IMG/VR virus record: IMGVR_UViG_3300028800_000069
Location: 18,728 to 82,727 of that record
Length of the DNA stretch: 64,000 nucleotides
Strand: one strand, 5' to 3'
From: a virus
The position numbers and the translations under genes were made by a program. Below, one piece after another: positions 48,380-56,235 of the stretch. The first letter of the stretch is position 1. Each line of letters opens with the position of its first letter. The notes beneath the pieces were generated by a model. It was given only the letters and a program-made list of their open reading frames with translations, searched no databases and had not been told where the DNA came from.

Positions 48380-48810
48380 AATACATTATCGAGTTCAAGT
48401 TAACAAACGGCGGTTGGTTGCGTTCCAGTAACGGCCTAAAGACCGTTAAGGATGCAGCAGGGCACCATGGAACGTACGAGTTTGATAGCCTGAAAAGCGC
48501 AAAGAAAGAAATTGCCGCGCAGACAGACGGGCTTGAATACCGTGCTGTTCTTGTAGAAGTAGAAGAGGCAATTGCTACGTCTATCGCCGCGCCCATTGGT
48601 ATCGATCCTCTTTTCAAAGGCCATACACTAAGCGCTGTGGGCCAGAACAAAGCAGTAGAGATCGCAGAGTTGTTCACTCAGCTAATCGTGGGTTTGGACA
48701 GCATTTGTCCAAAGGGACGCGAATTCTCTATTGTCCGCACCAAGCTGGAAGAGGCTTCATTCTACGCTAAGAAGTCCCTCATCAGTTCCAAAGCAAACCT
48801 AGAGCAGTAA
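48376..48810 (+). CDS. Acb2/Tad1 hook-domain-like protein (anti-defence)
   Basis: 144 aa, ATG 48376 overlapping the AAA+ stop. N-terminal 60 residues are a separate beta-rich domain. The C-terminal part (about 80-140) has VGQNKAVEIAELFTQLIVGL, then a Gly-Arg-Glu and FSIVRTKLEEASFYAKKSL, matching the R-E-x-S-x-x-x-T-K-L-E-E-A pattern of the Acb2/Tad1 hook family. Acb2 binds cyclic nucleotides of CBASS and Tad1 binds Thoeris signals, blocking host suicide. Assignment is from remembered family pattern; the ligand is unknown. Last gene of the rightward unit. Confidence 0.65.
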   Translation: MKYIIEFKLTNGGWLRSSNGLKTVKDAAGHHGTYEFDSLKSAKKEIAAQTDGLEYRAVLVEVEEAIATSIAAPIGIDPLFKGHTLSAVGQNKAVEIAELFTQLIVGLDSICPKGREFSIVRTKLEEASFYAKKSLISSKANLEQ

Positions 48811-48832
48811 AGTTCTTAGAGCAAAAAAATTG

Positions 48833-48869
48833 CCCCACCGATTCCCGAAAGGGAGTTGGTGGGGTTTTT
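48833..48869. terminator. Bidirectional terminator
   Basis: CCCCACC 48833-48839 pairs with GGTGGGG 48858-48864, with an inner TCCC-GAAA-GGGA hairpin. T-run at 48865-48869 serves the + strand and the A-run at 48824-48830 serves the - strand. Sits between convergent modules. Confidence 0.85.
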
Positions 48870-48876
48870 CTTGTTT

Positions 48877-49251
48877 CTAGCTAACTTCTGGCGCTGACGA
48901 TACGTTGCCTGCGGCTGTGGTAATGCTAGTGCTGGACACCGTGAGATTCACAGTGAGCACTGCATAGATTCCAGAACCTGTAATTGCGGTGACCACACCT
49001 TTTACCGTGATGTCGTCCCCGGCTGCTCCGTAGGCATTGCCATACGTACGTGCAGCGTGACTTGCGTCTGCTGACTGCTCTACTGCATTGCAATCGTTCG
49101 CTTGGATGTTGAAGGTGCCAGTATCGAGCGGAGCTTGGCACGTCACCGTAGCGAGCGAGCCGGACCCAGAGACTGAAACTACCTTAGCGATGATAGACAC
49201 GTGAGCGTTGACAGCTACCGTGCCGCCGTTCTTGTTGATGCCTGTTGCCAT
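48877..49251 (-). CDS. Structural-type beta protein
   Basis: 124 aa, start at 49251 with GAGGATTCAAC upstream. Rich in Val, Ser, Thr and Ala with repeated short strands and almost no charge, typical of virion decoration or tail proteins. No family recognised. Last gene before the bidirectional terminator, downstream of two tRNAs. Confidence 0.6.
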   Translation of the reverse strand: MATGINKNGGTVAVNAHVSIIAKVVSVSGSGSLATVTCQAPLDTGTFNIQANDCNAVEQSADASHAARTYGNAYGAAGDDITVKGVVTAITGSGIYAVLTVNLTVSSTSITTAAGNVSSAPEVS

Positions 49252-49273
49252 GTTGAATCCTCTTTCGAAAGTT

Positions 49274-49344
49274 TGGCGCGGACGGAAGGAGTCGAACCTT
49301 CACTCAGGGTTTTGGAGACCCCTCGGCACTCGGTGCGCGTCCGC
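49274..49344 (-). tRNA. tRNA-Trp (CCA anticodon), reduced D-arm
   Basis: Acceptor GCGGACG/CGTCCGC (7 bp), anticodon stem GGGGT/ACCCT with loop CTCCAAA, T-arm GAAGG-TTCGACT-CCTTC, discriminator G73 (correct for bacterial tRNA-Trp) and encoded CCA. The D-arm is only GCAC-CGA-GTGC with a 3-nt loop lacking the usual GG. Total 71 nt with CCA. Its first base follows directly after the CCA of tRNA-His. Confidence 0.8.
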
Positions 49345-49424
49345 TGGGGTGACGAGTGGGAGTTGAACCCACCAGACGACAGCTTCACAGGCTGCGGCAA
49401 CGTCCCCAGAGTTGCCATCGTCAC
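49345..49424 (-). tRNA. tRNA-His (GTG anticodon)
   Basis: Acceptor GTGACGA/TCGTCAC, D-arm GCAAC/GTTGC with GGGG in the loop, anticodon stem GCAGC/GCTGT around CTGTGAA, T-arm GTGGG-TTCAACT-CCCAC, discriminator C73 and encoded CCA. C73 is the His identity element. The base at -1 is T, not the expected G, so G-1 would have to be added or supplied by processing. Confidence 0.85.
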
Positions 49425-49451
49425 AGTCAATCTCATTTTGATACGTTTACT

Positions 49452-49552
49452 GATTCTAAAGGAGTTACAAACCCGTGCCATAGCAGTGGGTGGATGGTCC
49501 CACAATTCGTTCAGCACGGGCTTAGAATAACGTTATTCTAACCTTTAGAATC
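49452..49552 (-). ncRNA. Three-way-junction RNA or terminator element
   Basis: Closing stem GATTCTAAAGG/CCTTTAGAATC (49452-49462 with 49542-49552, 11 bp). Arm 1 is a perfect 20-bp palindrome TTAGAATAACGTTATTCTAA at 49522-49541. Arm 2 is CCCGTGC/GCACGGG (49472-49478 with 49514-49520) enclosing GTGGG/CCCAC (49486-49490 with 49499-49503). It overlaps the stop region of the next leftward gene and precedes tRNA-His. Confidence 0.5.
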
Positions 49553-50285
49553 CTGTATAGGTCTTGATAATCTGCCTACCTATGAACCCTACGACCATTC
49601 CGGCATAGAACCAGTGCCGTTTGCCTTTACGGGCGTCCGCTTTGACGACAGCTATCTGATCGGTGCATACCTTGGCATCGAGCGTGGCCTGCGTCTGGAG
49701 ACCTGCTACGCGGTCGTTTAGGGTGCTGACTTGCTGACCCTCGGCCTTGAGCAGGGACTGGGCGTTGGTCAGTTCCTCGTTCTTCGCTTCTAGTTGCTTT
49801 GTGAGGACAGGAGCCTTCTCCAATTCAATGACCGTAGCGCGTGCGCCCTCTGCCGGAAGAGTAACACCTGTTGGAGCAACCGCTGCGCCAGCCTCAGGGA
49901 CCAACACGTTCCACCGTTGTGTGAGTTCCGTTGGAGTCATCGTACGATCTGCCGCTTGCTGTTTGGTCAGTGCTGATACGAGTTGAACCTGTAGCGCCTG
50001 AAGCTGTGCATCGCGTGCTTCGATCTTGGCTGCCAGTGCTTCGTACTCGGCCTTGTCCTGTGCAACCTGCTTTGCCAACGCATCGTTCTTCTCTTGCTGA
50101 ACCGCAGCAGCCACTTTCGACTGCTCAAGGTTAGCGTGGTCGTGATTAGAAATAAGCGTATCGATCTTTCCAATGCCGAACCACAGCACTAGCCCAGCCA
50201 CAACGGCAAGAACTAAACGCTCATGCCGCTGCAGCCAAGACAGTTCTGATTTTAGTACTGCTTCTACTTTTTCAACTGAGTCCAT
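49545..50285 (-). CDS. Membrane-anchored coiled-coil protein (spanin-like)
   Basis: 246 aa, start at 50285 with TAAGGAGTACCA upstream. One membrane helix near residues 26-44 (LVLAVVAGLVLWFGIGK), a long Ala/Gln/Glu coiled coil (50-115), a middle domain and a second coil, then a C-terminal hydrophobic segment (WFYAGMVVGFIG). Resembles Rz-type spanins or other envelope-spanning phage proteins; the second membrane segment is unusual for Rz. Confidence 0.55.
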   Translation of the reverse strand: MDSVEKVEAVLKSELSWLQRHERLVLAVVAGLVLWFGIGKIDTLISNHDHANLEQSKVAAAVQQEKNDALAKQVAQDKAEYEALAAKIEARDAQLQALQVQLVSALTKQQAADRTMTPTELTQRWNVLVPEAGAAVAPTGVTLPAEGARATVIELEKAPVLTKQLEAKNEELTNAQSLLKAEGQQVSTLNDRVAGLQTQATLDAKVCTDQIAVVKADARKGKRHWFYAGMVVGFIGRQIIKTYTGF

Positions 50286-50294
50286 TGGTACTCC

Positions 50295-50726
50295 TTAGTA
50301 TTTATCCTCTCGCCTGTTCAGCCTGACAATCACTACAGTCACCCAGACAAATGGAACGTAGGTCAAACTGTACTCTCCTGCGTATATCAGTAGGTCACCG
50401 GGGCTGTACACTGAACCTGCATCGATCCAGTCGGCTAGGAAGTTTAGATGGGTTTTGGAAGTCATGATGACATGTGTGTCGTCTAGATACCCAGCATCCA
50501 ATGCTTCGAGTTTGAACGTGGCTTCTTCCACCACATCTGCGTCTTTACTTTGCGTACCTTTTTCCAATTCCAAAGCGTACTGTGCGACTTCGTAGCTGCT
50601 GATCAGTACTGGGAAGCGATCTTGGTTTGCGTTGAGGACTGCTTGGTTAAGCCCGATGCCGATACCGAGGCACAACAGAGGCAAAGCAACAATCCATAGG
50701 GCTGTCTTACGTAGGAAACTGAACAT
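50295..50726 (-). CDS. Membrane protein, DUF5317-like
   Basis: 143 aa, start at 50726. Two membrane segments, at the N-terminus (ALWIVALPLLCLGIGIGL) and C-terminus (FVWVTVVIVRL), around a soluble region with NQDRFPVL, THLNFLADWIDAG and SPGDLLIYAG. This layout recalls DUF5317 membrane proteins, from memory. Function unknown. Confidence 0.55.
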   Translation of the reverse strand: MFSFLRKTALWIVALPLLCLGIGIGLNQAVLNANQDRFPVLISSYEVAQYALELEKGTQSKDADVVEEATFKLEALDAGYLDDTHVIMTSKTHLNFLADWIDAGSVYSPGDLLIYAGEYSLTYVPFVWVTVVIVRLNRREDKY

Positions 50727-50740
50727 GTGATAATCCTAGG

Positions 50741-50769
50741 AATCCGCTCAGTCCTGAGCATTACGGATT
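50741..50769. other. Nested hairpin in intergenic gap
   Basis: AATCCG 50741-50746 pairs with CGGATT 50764-50769 and encloses CTCAG-TC-CTGAG. A related CTGAG-TC-CTCAG lies about 30 bp further on. Possible regulatory or processing element between leftward genes. Confidence 0.35.
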
Positions 50770-50819
50770 CGGCGCGGTCTCATTGCTGAGTCCTCAGTTC
50801 CGCGTCTTACAAAATGTAA

Positions 50820-50848
50820 AGCCCACGCGTCCTGATCTGGCGTGGGCT
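50820..50848 (-). terminator. Leftward terminator-type hairpin
   Basis: AGCCCACGC 50820-50828 pairs with GCGTGGGCT 50840-50848 (9 bp). On the - strand it is followed by TTTACATTTT. Lies 30 bp after the dNMP kinase stop. Confidence 0.65.
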
Positions 50849-50878
50849 GAAGGTAGATTCGAATTGTCTCAGGTACCT

Positions 50879-51601
50879 TTACTGCAACTTGTTACATCCG
50901 AACGGAAAGTTAGTCAGCAGTTCATCGAACGCTGTGACCGCTCCCGTTTTGAACTCTTCCAGTGTGCTGTTGTTTTCAAGGATGATGCTCCATTCCTCAG
51001 GCGACACATCTGCAAGGGCCGTTTCCGAAGCGTGCGTGCTTGGCGGTAAGCCATCACGATCTACTCGGACTGTTTCTCCGTACTGCTGCACCCATGCCAT
51101 CTCGTTAGGGAAGCGCATGTCTGTGATCAGAGCAATCTGCGGCTTCTCCAGTTCGATGCGCTGAGCGAGTTGTCGAACCCAGTACTGCTCATCTATGCTA
51201 CGACGGTACTCGGTCCCCCACCACTGATACAGCGTACGATGCTTTCCGTAAGGGTACTGTGGAGACACTTCTGGGTTCTCCTCCAGCACTACCCAGTCCG
51301 GCAGTTCAATAAAGTTCTCGTTCGCCTGCACAAGGTGAGTTGGGCGATTTACAAGGAGAAAGCTCATTGCTCCACCAGAGCGCTTGAGTGCTGCGTTTAC
51401 CTCGTCACGCAAAGCATCTGCAAAGGAGTACTTGCGAATGTCGTAGCGTCCGTCTGGTAAGTACGTAGAGCGTGGATCAAACTTCACAGTGTCATCTGTA
51501 AGTCTGATAAGTCCACGTTGCTTAATGATTTCCGCCACGGCTGTATCCTTGCCGCTTCTGGCTCGAAATCCAAAGCCTATTACAACTGAGTCGATAGCCA
51601 T
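50879..51601 (-). CDS. Deoxynucleoside monophosphate kinase
   Basis: 240 aa, start at 51601 overlapping the upstream stop (TAATG). P-loop GFRARSGKDT (11-20, K18), QWWGTEYRRS near 126-135 and ITDMRFPNE near 159-167 match the phage dNMP kinases of the T4 gp1/T5 dmk kind, which phosphorylate dNMPs to dNDPs for DNA synthesis. It sits in the leftward module next to the A1-like gene, as in T5-related layouts. Confidence 0.82.
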   Translation of the reverse strand: MAIDSVVIGFGFRARSGKDTAVAEIIKQRGLIRLTDDTVKFDPRSTYLPDGRYDIRKYSFADALRDEVNAALKRSGGAMSFLLVNRPTHLVQANENFIELPDWVVLEENPEVSPQYPYGKHRTLYQWWGTEYRRSIDEQYWVRQLAQRIELEKPQIALITDMRFPNEMAWVQQYGETVRVDRDGLPPSTHASETALADVSPEEWSIILENNSTLEEFKTGAVTAFDELLTNFPFGCNKLQ

Positions 51602-51774
51602 TACCCTAGCGTGACCTTTCCCAGTGCCTTTAGCTTTGCGTTGAGTTCTTCTTTGGTTAAGCCGTATGTTCCCCGTTCAAACAGTGCTACTCCGGGGACT
51701 ACGACCTTACCGAGTCCATAGGTGTAAGCTCTAGCAGACTCGGTGCGAATGATGTATTCCTGTTGTTCGCTCAT
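51601..51774 (-). CDS. Small hypothetical protein
   Basis: 57 aa. Start at 51774 (MSEQQEY) since AATGGAGAGC precedes it; a start three codons earlier would overlap this site. Gly/Val/Lys-rich alpha/beta. Overlaps genes on both sides by 1-4 bp. Confidence 0.55.
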   Translation of the reverse strand: MSEQQEYIIRTESARAYTYGLGKVVVPGVALFERGTYGLTKEELNAKLKALGKVTLG

Positions 51775-53399
51775 GCTCTCCATTTTCCATTGTACATCGT
51801 TACTATGGCCCGTTGCCCTGAAGGGTACGTGACGGTGTGTGAATGCGACCAGCTACTAGGACCATGGCAATAATCCCATTTCAGCTTTGTGCTGGTTCCT
51901 GCTACGTACAAGCCATTCCAGATTCCTGCGCTGTGCGTGTGCGCTGTGTTGGCGCGTCTACCTACTTTTTGCAGGTTCTGTGGTGTGCCACGTGCTCCAC
52001 TTGGGCCTAGGTGGCCATGCATTCCGCATTCGATTTTACCATTGCAGATGACGAATGATTCATCAGTGCGCAGGAACTGAATCGACTTCGGGCAGTTGAA
52101 CTTTTGCATTGCCCACTCTAGCATGTGGAACCGTTCATCCCCACGCTCTAAAGCTTCGTACGTGGCATCTTGTGCCTGTAGGAAGAAGCGAGCGTTCATT
52201 GGGTCTAATCGGTAGTCATGCTCTTGCAGCCAGCGCGTGATCCAGTTGTCGTGATTCGAGTCCACAACAACAGTCTTGCACCATGGCCGCTCATACGTGG
52301 CAACTTTACTTACAGTCTGTCTGACTTCATCAGCAACCGAGGACAGTCCGCGTAGGTACGCCTTGTACTTCGCATGACAGTTCTTCGCTTCGTGGTGGTT
52401 AACTGATACGCCTTCCATGACATCGTGCAGGAACTGTGTGCTGGGCCTCAATGCATCCAGCATCTCCTGAGACAATGCCTCTACGTTCGGGTCTAGCATG
52501 GTAGCGTGTAAATCTCCCCATGTAATAGACTCAATTTTATTCCCGGTGGTTACTTTTCCGTTCTTCACCAATACGTCTAGGTCTTGTAACTCGCAGTCTT
52601 CATGCGCTGCACCTACTTGGCGTACGAACCAGTTTCCATCGTGGTTGACTTCTACTACAAGGCAGGCGTATGCATGGTGATGCTCAGCCTTTAGTCCAGC
52701 CTTCTTTTGAATGTAATTCTTCAGTGTGCAGGCACCTGTAGTATAGTTTAACTTGGTGCCCTCGCCTTGCATAGTTGCAACTGACCGCATTGCCAATTTG
52801 ACATGCGGGAAGATTGCAGATTTGCGATGCGAGTACGTCTCCAGACCAGAGAGAGGATCGTCCGAGGTGGGCATGATATTCATTTCGCCACACCAGACCA
52901 GACCTTCACCAAGTTCAATGCGATCATCGGAAATGAAAGGTTTGATGAGCGGATCGTACCATAGTTCTTTCTCTACTGGTTTTGCTTTGCCTTTCTTCAC
53001 AGCCAGTTCACCGTAATGGTTCTGGTTGTAAGAGAAGGTTCCTACCATGATCTTCGCGTCATAGTGCTCAGCCAACGCTGTGAGATTACGCCAAAAAGGT
53101 TTATTCACATACGTATTATTCTGAGCCGCAGTCAAGATGTACCGTTCGACGTGGTTCTTGGTTGGAAGTTTTGCTTGCTCCTCTACGATGCCTTTTACGG
53201 AGCCAGCCGCGAGCGGTCTCTTAATGCCGCCCATCTTTTCGATGTGGTGATGAACAGTGCCGCGAGCCAAGCCCATTTCCTGAGCAATAGCAGCGACATT
53301 GCCACCGTGTTTGGAGTAGAGTTCCGCGATGCGCTCACGCTGTAGTTCTGCGTGATTCTTACGTTCAGCGTGTGCGACGTGTTGTTCTACCTGTCCCAT
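51771..53399 (-). CDS. A1-like metallophosphoesterase with HTH
   Basis: 542 aa. ATG 53399 is preferred because GAGGAACCA precedes it; the frame is open to a GTG at 53420. N-terminal 60 residues include a helix-turn-helix (GGNVAAIAQEMGLARGTVHHHIEKMG). The remainder has calcineurin-like metallophosphoesterase motifs: GDLHA near 298, VVVDSNHDNW near 391-400 and AHTHS near 502. T5 protein A1, needed for second-step DNA transfer and host DNA breakdown, is of this type. Driven by a strong promoter directly upstream. Confidence 0.7.
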   Translation of the reverse strand: MGQVEQHVAHAERKNHAELQRERIAELYSKHGGNVAAIAQEMGLARGTVHHHIEKMGGIKRPLAAGSVKGIVEEQAKLPTKNHVERYILTAAQNNTYVNKPFWRNLTALAEHYDAKIMVGTFSYNQNHYGELAVKKGKAKPVEKELWYDPLIKPFISDDRIELGEGLVWCGEMNIMPTSDDPLSGLETYSHRKSAIFPHVKLAMRSVATMQGEGTKLNYTTGACTLKNYIQKKAGLKAEHHHAYACLVVEVNHDGNWFVRQVGAAHEDCELQDLDVLVKNGKVTTGNKIESITWGDLHATMLDPNVEALSQEMLDALRPSTQFLHDVMEGVSVNHHEAKNCHAKYKAYLRGLSSVADEVRQTVSKVATYERPWCKTVVVDSNHDNWITRWLQEHDYRLDPMNARFFLQAQDATYEALERGDERFHMLEWAMQKFNCPKSIQFLRTDESFVICNGKIECGMHGHLGPSGARGTPQNLQKVGRRANTAHTHSAGIWNGLYVAGTSTKLKWDYCHGPSSWSHSHTVTYPSGQRAIVTMYNGKWRA

Positions 53400-53426
53400 T
53401 GGTTCCTCATTGAGTTCCACGTATTT

Positions 53427-53455
53427 AGTATACCACGAGTTGGGTTTGGTGTCAA
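53427..53455 (-). promoter_or_regulatory. Sigma-70 promoter
   Basis: On the - strand TTGACA (53455-53450), 17-bp spacer, TATACT (53432-53427). Perfect -35 and near-perfect -10, 28 bp before the A1-like start. Suggests early or constitutive host-polymerase transcription of A1-like, dNMP kinase and tRNAs. Confidence 0.85.
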
Positions 53456-53459
53456 CCTA

Positions 53460-53813
53460 CTACTTCTTGGCTGTTCTTCGGCGGGGCCTTGGGAAGCACC
53501 CTGTGTTTGCTTTGCAGTATCCTGTCATCTCTGCTTGGGACAGGGCCATGCCTGTTAGGGTGTCGGATACCTTGCCTAGCAGTTCTATTTGCCTGTCCCC
53601 TTGCGTTTGCAAGGTCTGTAGGCAGTTGGTACGCTGTGTTACTAGTTCTTGGTGGATCAGCTTCTGTTCATCTTTCAATGCAATCCACTCTTTTCTTGCG
53701 CGACGAAAAGGCCACATAAATACTCCTAGGAGGCCAGTGATTACGATTCCCACTACGGTTTTAAGTGCCAGCGGGGTTAGTTGTGTCAGTAGCGAGTCGG
53801 CTACGAAATGCAT
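53460..53813 (-). CDS. Membrane protein, holin-like
   Basis: 117 aa, start at 53813 after CAGGGAGTACCGCA. One membrane helix near residues 17-34 (LKTVVGIVITGLLGVFMW), then a coiled coil and a basic C-terminus. Could be a class III-type holin or other membrane accessory. Confidence 0.55.
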   Translation of the reverse strand: MHFVADSLLTQLTPLALKTVVGIVITGLLGVFMWPFRRARKEWIALKDEQKLIHQELVTQRTNCLQTLQTQGDRQIELLGKVSDTLTGMALSQAEMTGYCKANTGCFPRPRRRTAKK

Positions 53814-53852
53814 TGCGGTACTCCCTGAGAATAAAAATACGTAGCCTACTGA

Positions 53853-55547
53853 CTACGTTTCAAATATACAAACTGGCATTGCACCAAAGTTAGTCTGGGC
53901 TGTAACGGCTGATATGGAAGAGTTCAGCGTACCTGCAACAGTAGGAGTGTACTGGAAGCACCGCTTCACATTTCCAGAACTGTTTAAGGCAACCTCGGTA
54001 GAGGCGTTTAGAGTAATCGCAGCAAATGTAGGAACAGTACTGTTGCTTGCCCAACTGTACCAGTACCACCCCGGCTGAAGTACGACTGCTGGGCTGATAA
54101 CGTTTGTCCGTCCACCTGTTGACTGCCCAGTTGATGTGTTAAAAGTAGAGCTTACTAAAAGAGTTCCGGCCTGTGCTCCGGTACACGAGTAGATACCGTA
54201 TGTGACTTGGGTAGCTCCTGACACTGTGACCACTTCTATGGACATGTGTCCGATAGATATAGGGACGCTAACGTAAAACAGCATGCCAAAAGCTAATGTA
54301 GCACTGGCAGGAGCCGCATTCGTCGTTGTGAACGCTGCAGGAGATGGACCTGCACCTATACCACCTGTGATATATGGCTGTATGCCCCCTGCAAAGTTAG
54401 GATTCAACATGCTGGTGACGTATGCTGTCGTGGCTAACTTCGTGGAGTTGTCTCCAGCCGTTTGCGTAGTAGCTGTAGTGGTGTTAGCAATGGCTCCAGC
54501 TGTGATGTCTCCGTAGGCAGGCTGTGAGGCTGTGAACACTCCCGTAGTAGAGTCATAGCTGCGCAACCAGTTAGAGGCAATTGCTGCTTTAGTCTGGGGC
54601 AACTGAGGAGTTCCTGAGATATCCGCATAGGCAATCTGTGCCCATGCAGGAGCGGCAGACACTGGTCCTGCTGCTCCGGTCTGACTCAGGTACATCTTGG
54701 TAGTAGTTGAGTTTCCAGCTAGGCGAGTGGCTACGCCGGATGCTCCACCGTAGATAGTGTCTCCTAGAGTAGTCATCACTGTAGTTGGGATGTACGCCAA
54801 AGATGGTATATCCGCTGCTACTAAAGAACGGAACGTAGGTGCTGCTGCTGCGCCTGTAGTTGGTCCGGCCAGTACAACGTTGGCTGCTTGTGTAGAGAGT
54901 GCAAACGTAAGTGAAGGTGTGGTCGTAGCGGTTGCTACGCTAGTTGTAAAGAGTGGACTAAGCGCACCTGCGCTAAATGATGTGACTGTTCCGCTTCCAA
55001 ATCCAGAAATGGCTGAAGCAAGTACCACTGCTCCTGTACCCGTGGTACCGTTAGACAGGTCCGAGGCTGCTGGTTGTGATGCAGTGAATGTTCCTGTCGA
55101 TGCGTCATAGTTACGAAGCCAGTTAGAAGCTACAGCCGCCTTGGTCGCAGCTAGTAACATTTGGGCCGATACGTTACCAGAGCCATCGCTCTGCCAAGTT
55201 ACATTCGTCTTGCCTGCAGATGCTGCTGGAGTAGTGTCATTGAAGTTAGGATTTGCAATGGTCGAGCTATTGACCTTTACCGTAGAGGCACTGGCTGTAG
55301 AAAAATACGCCGATATGTTTCCGTTGATGTCGAACTGAAATGACACTAGAGTATTGCCTACAGGGGCTACTGGCAGTGTGCTGCTTAGGTTAGGAGAAGC
55401 TACAAGTGTTCCGTTAACATTGATAGAAGAACCAGCGCCAAACGCTTGGTCTAGAATCTCCATGTTTTCAGCTAATACTTCGTCCATCCCAAACAGGGAC
55501 AAACCTAGGTTGGTAGTGAAACGTTGATTGGGATATGTATTAGCCAT
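53853..55547 (-). CDS. Tail fibre/tip protein with internal repeats
   Basis: 564 aa. ATG 55547 (MANTYPNQRF) follows GAAGGAGTTTCT; the longer frame from 55646 overlaps the next gene. Low-charge Ser, Thr, Ala and Gly-rich beta protein. A module of about 30 residues (ASNWLRNYDASTGTFTASQP) is duplicated with small changes near 145-170 and 335-360. DNSTKLATTAYV near 395 is typical of phage tail fibres. Ends in a jelly-roll-like tip (GWYWYSWASNSTVPTFAAI). Confidence 0.72.
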   Translation of the reverse strand: MANTYPNQRFTTNLGLSLFGMDEVLAENMEILDQAFGAGSSINVNGTLVASPNLSSTLPVAPVGNTLVSFQFDINGNISAYFSTASASTVKVNSSTIANPNFNDTTPAASAGKTNVTWQSDGSGNVSAQMLLAATKAAVASNWLRNYDASTGTFTASQPAASDLSNGTTGTGAVVLASAISGFGSGTVTSFSAGALSPLFTTSVATATTTPSLTFALSTQAANVVLAGPTTGAAAAPTFRSLVAADIPSLAYIPTTVMTTLGDTIYGGASGVATRLAGNSTTTKMYLSQTGAAGPVSAAPAWAQIAYADISGTPQLPQTKAAIASNWLRSYDSTTGVFTASQPAYGDITAGAIANTTTATTQTAGDNSTKLATTAYVTSMLNPNFAGGIQPYITGGIGAGPSPAAFTTTNAAPASATLAFGMLFYVSVPISIGHMSIEVVTVSGATQVTYGIYSCTGAQAGTLLVSSTFNTSTGQSTGGRTNVISPAVVLQPGWYWYSWASNSTVPTFAAITLNASTEVALNSSGNVKRCFQYTPTVAGTLNSSISAVTAQTNFGAMPVCIFET

Positions 55548-55573
55548 AGAAACTCCTTCGACATGCCTGTATT

Positions 55574-56224
55574 CTAAAACGTTGAAAGTGCCGCTCTCAT
55601 CCATGTGTTGGTTGCAACACAAACATAGATGAAACTGCTGTCCCACATAACCTGTCCTTGTATTCCAAGTGCAGAGGAACTGGCAGGTGTACCTTGTTGC
55701 ATCATGTCAGAGAGCAGATGACCTGTGCCAATAGGTTTTAGTGTGTTGTCATTGTTGTCTAACTTTACACCGTTTGCTCCACTGCCGTGCGTTATCTGTA
55801 CATCTTGTGAAGAACCTGTACGCAGTATCAAGGGGCCGGACGATGCACTTACTTCTATGCCGTGTATGACCGAGCCGCCTTGTATGTTGTCATTTATTCC
55901 TGATGTTAAAGAAAAGGCGTGTTGTGGATTGGCTGTAAAGCTAGGTGCCAGAAGTAACAGGTTGCCACCTATATTGCTGCCTCCACCTGCGTCTGCTTGC
56001 ATTGACAAGTACCCGTTAGGTGCATCCAGTATTAAAACACTAAAAGGAGACGTTTGGTTGGGTAACAAAGGAAGGTAGAAAGAACTTGGGTTTCCATTTG
56101 TAATGTTCAGTGTAGGCCCTGCTGGTGTAGCTGCTGTGGTCTGTAAAGTTCCGTCTTGAAACTTAATACCAGCGGTCGATGTGTACACCGAGGTTCCGCC
56201 CATGTTGATGTTGTCGGTAGGCAT
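55574..56224 (-). CDS. Tail fibre-associated structural protein
   Basis: 216 aa, start at 56224. Begins with GGTSVYTSTAGIKFQDGTLQ and ends GQVMWDSSFIYVCVATNTWM, patterns seen at the termini of phage tail-fibre repeats. Rich in Gly, Ser and Asn. Probably part of the fibre with its neighbour at 53853. Confidence 0.65.
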   Translation of the reverse strand: MPTDNINMGGTSVYTSTAGIKFQDGTLQTTAATPAGPTLNITNGNPSSFYLPLLPNQTSPFSVLILDAPNGYLSMQADAGGGSNIGGNLLLLAPSFTANPQHAFSLTSGINDNIQGGSVIHGIEVSASSGPLILRTGSSQDVQITHGSGANGVKLDNNDNTLKPIGTGHLLSDMMQQGTPASSSALGIQGQVMWDSSFIYVCVATNTWMRAALSTF

Positions 56225-56235
56225 TTTTTTTATCC

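Noticed and set aside
48376-48810. Simple hypothetical protein call
   Set aside because: The C-terminal R-E-x-S-x-x-x-T-K-L-E-E-A pattern argues for the hook family, so a functional hypothesis is given instead.
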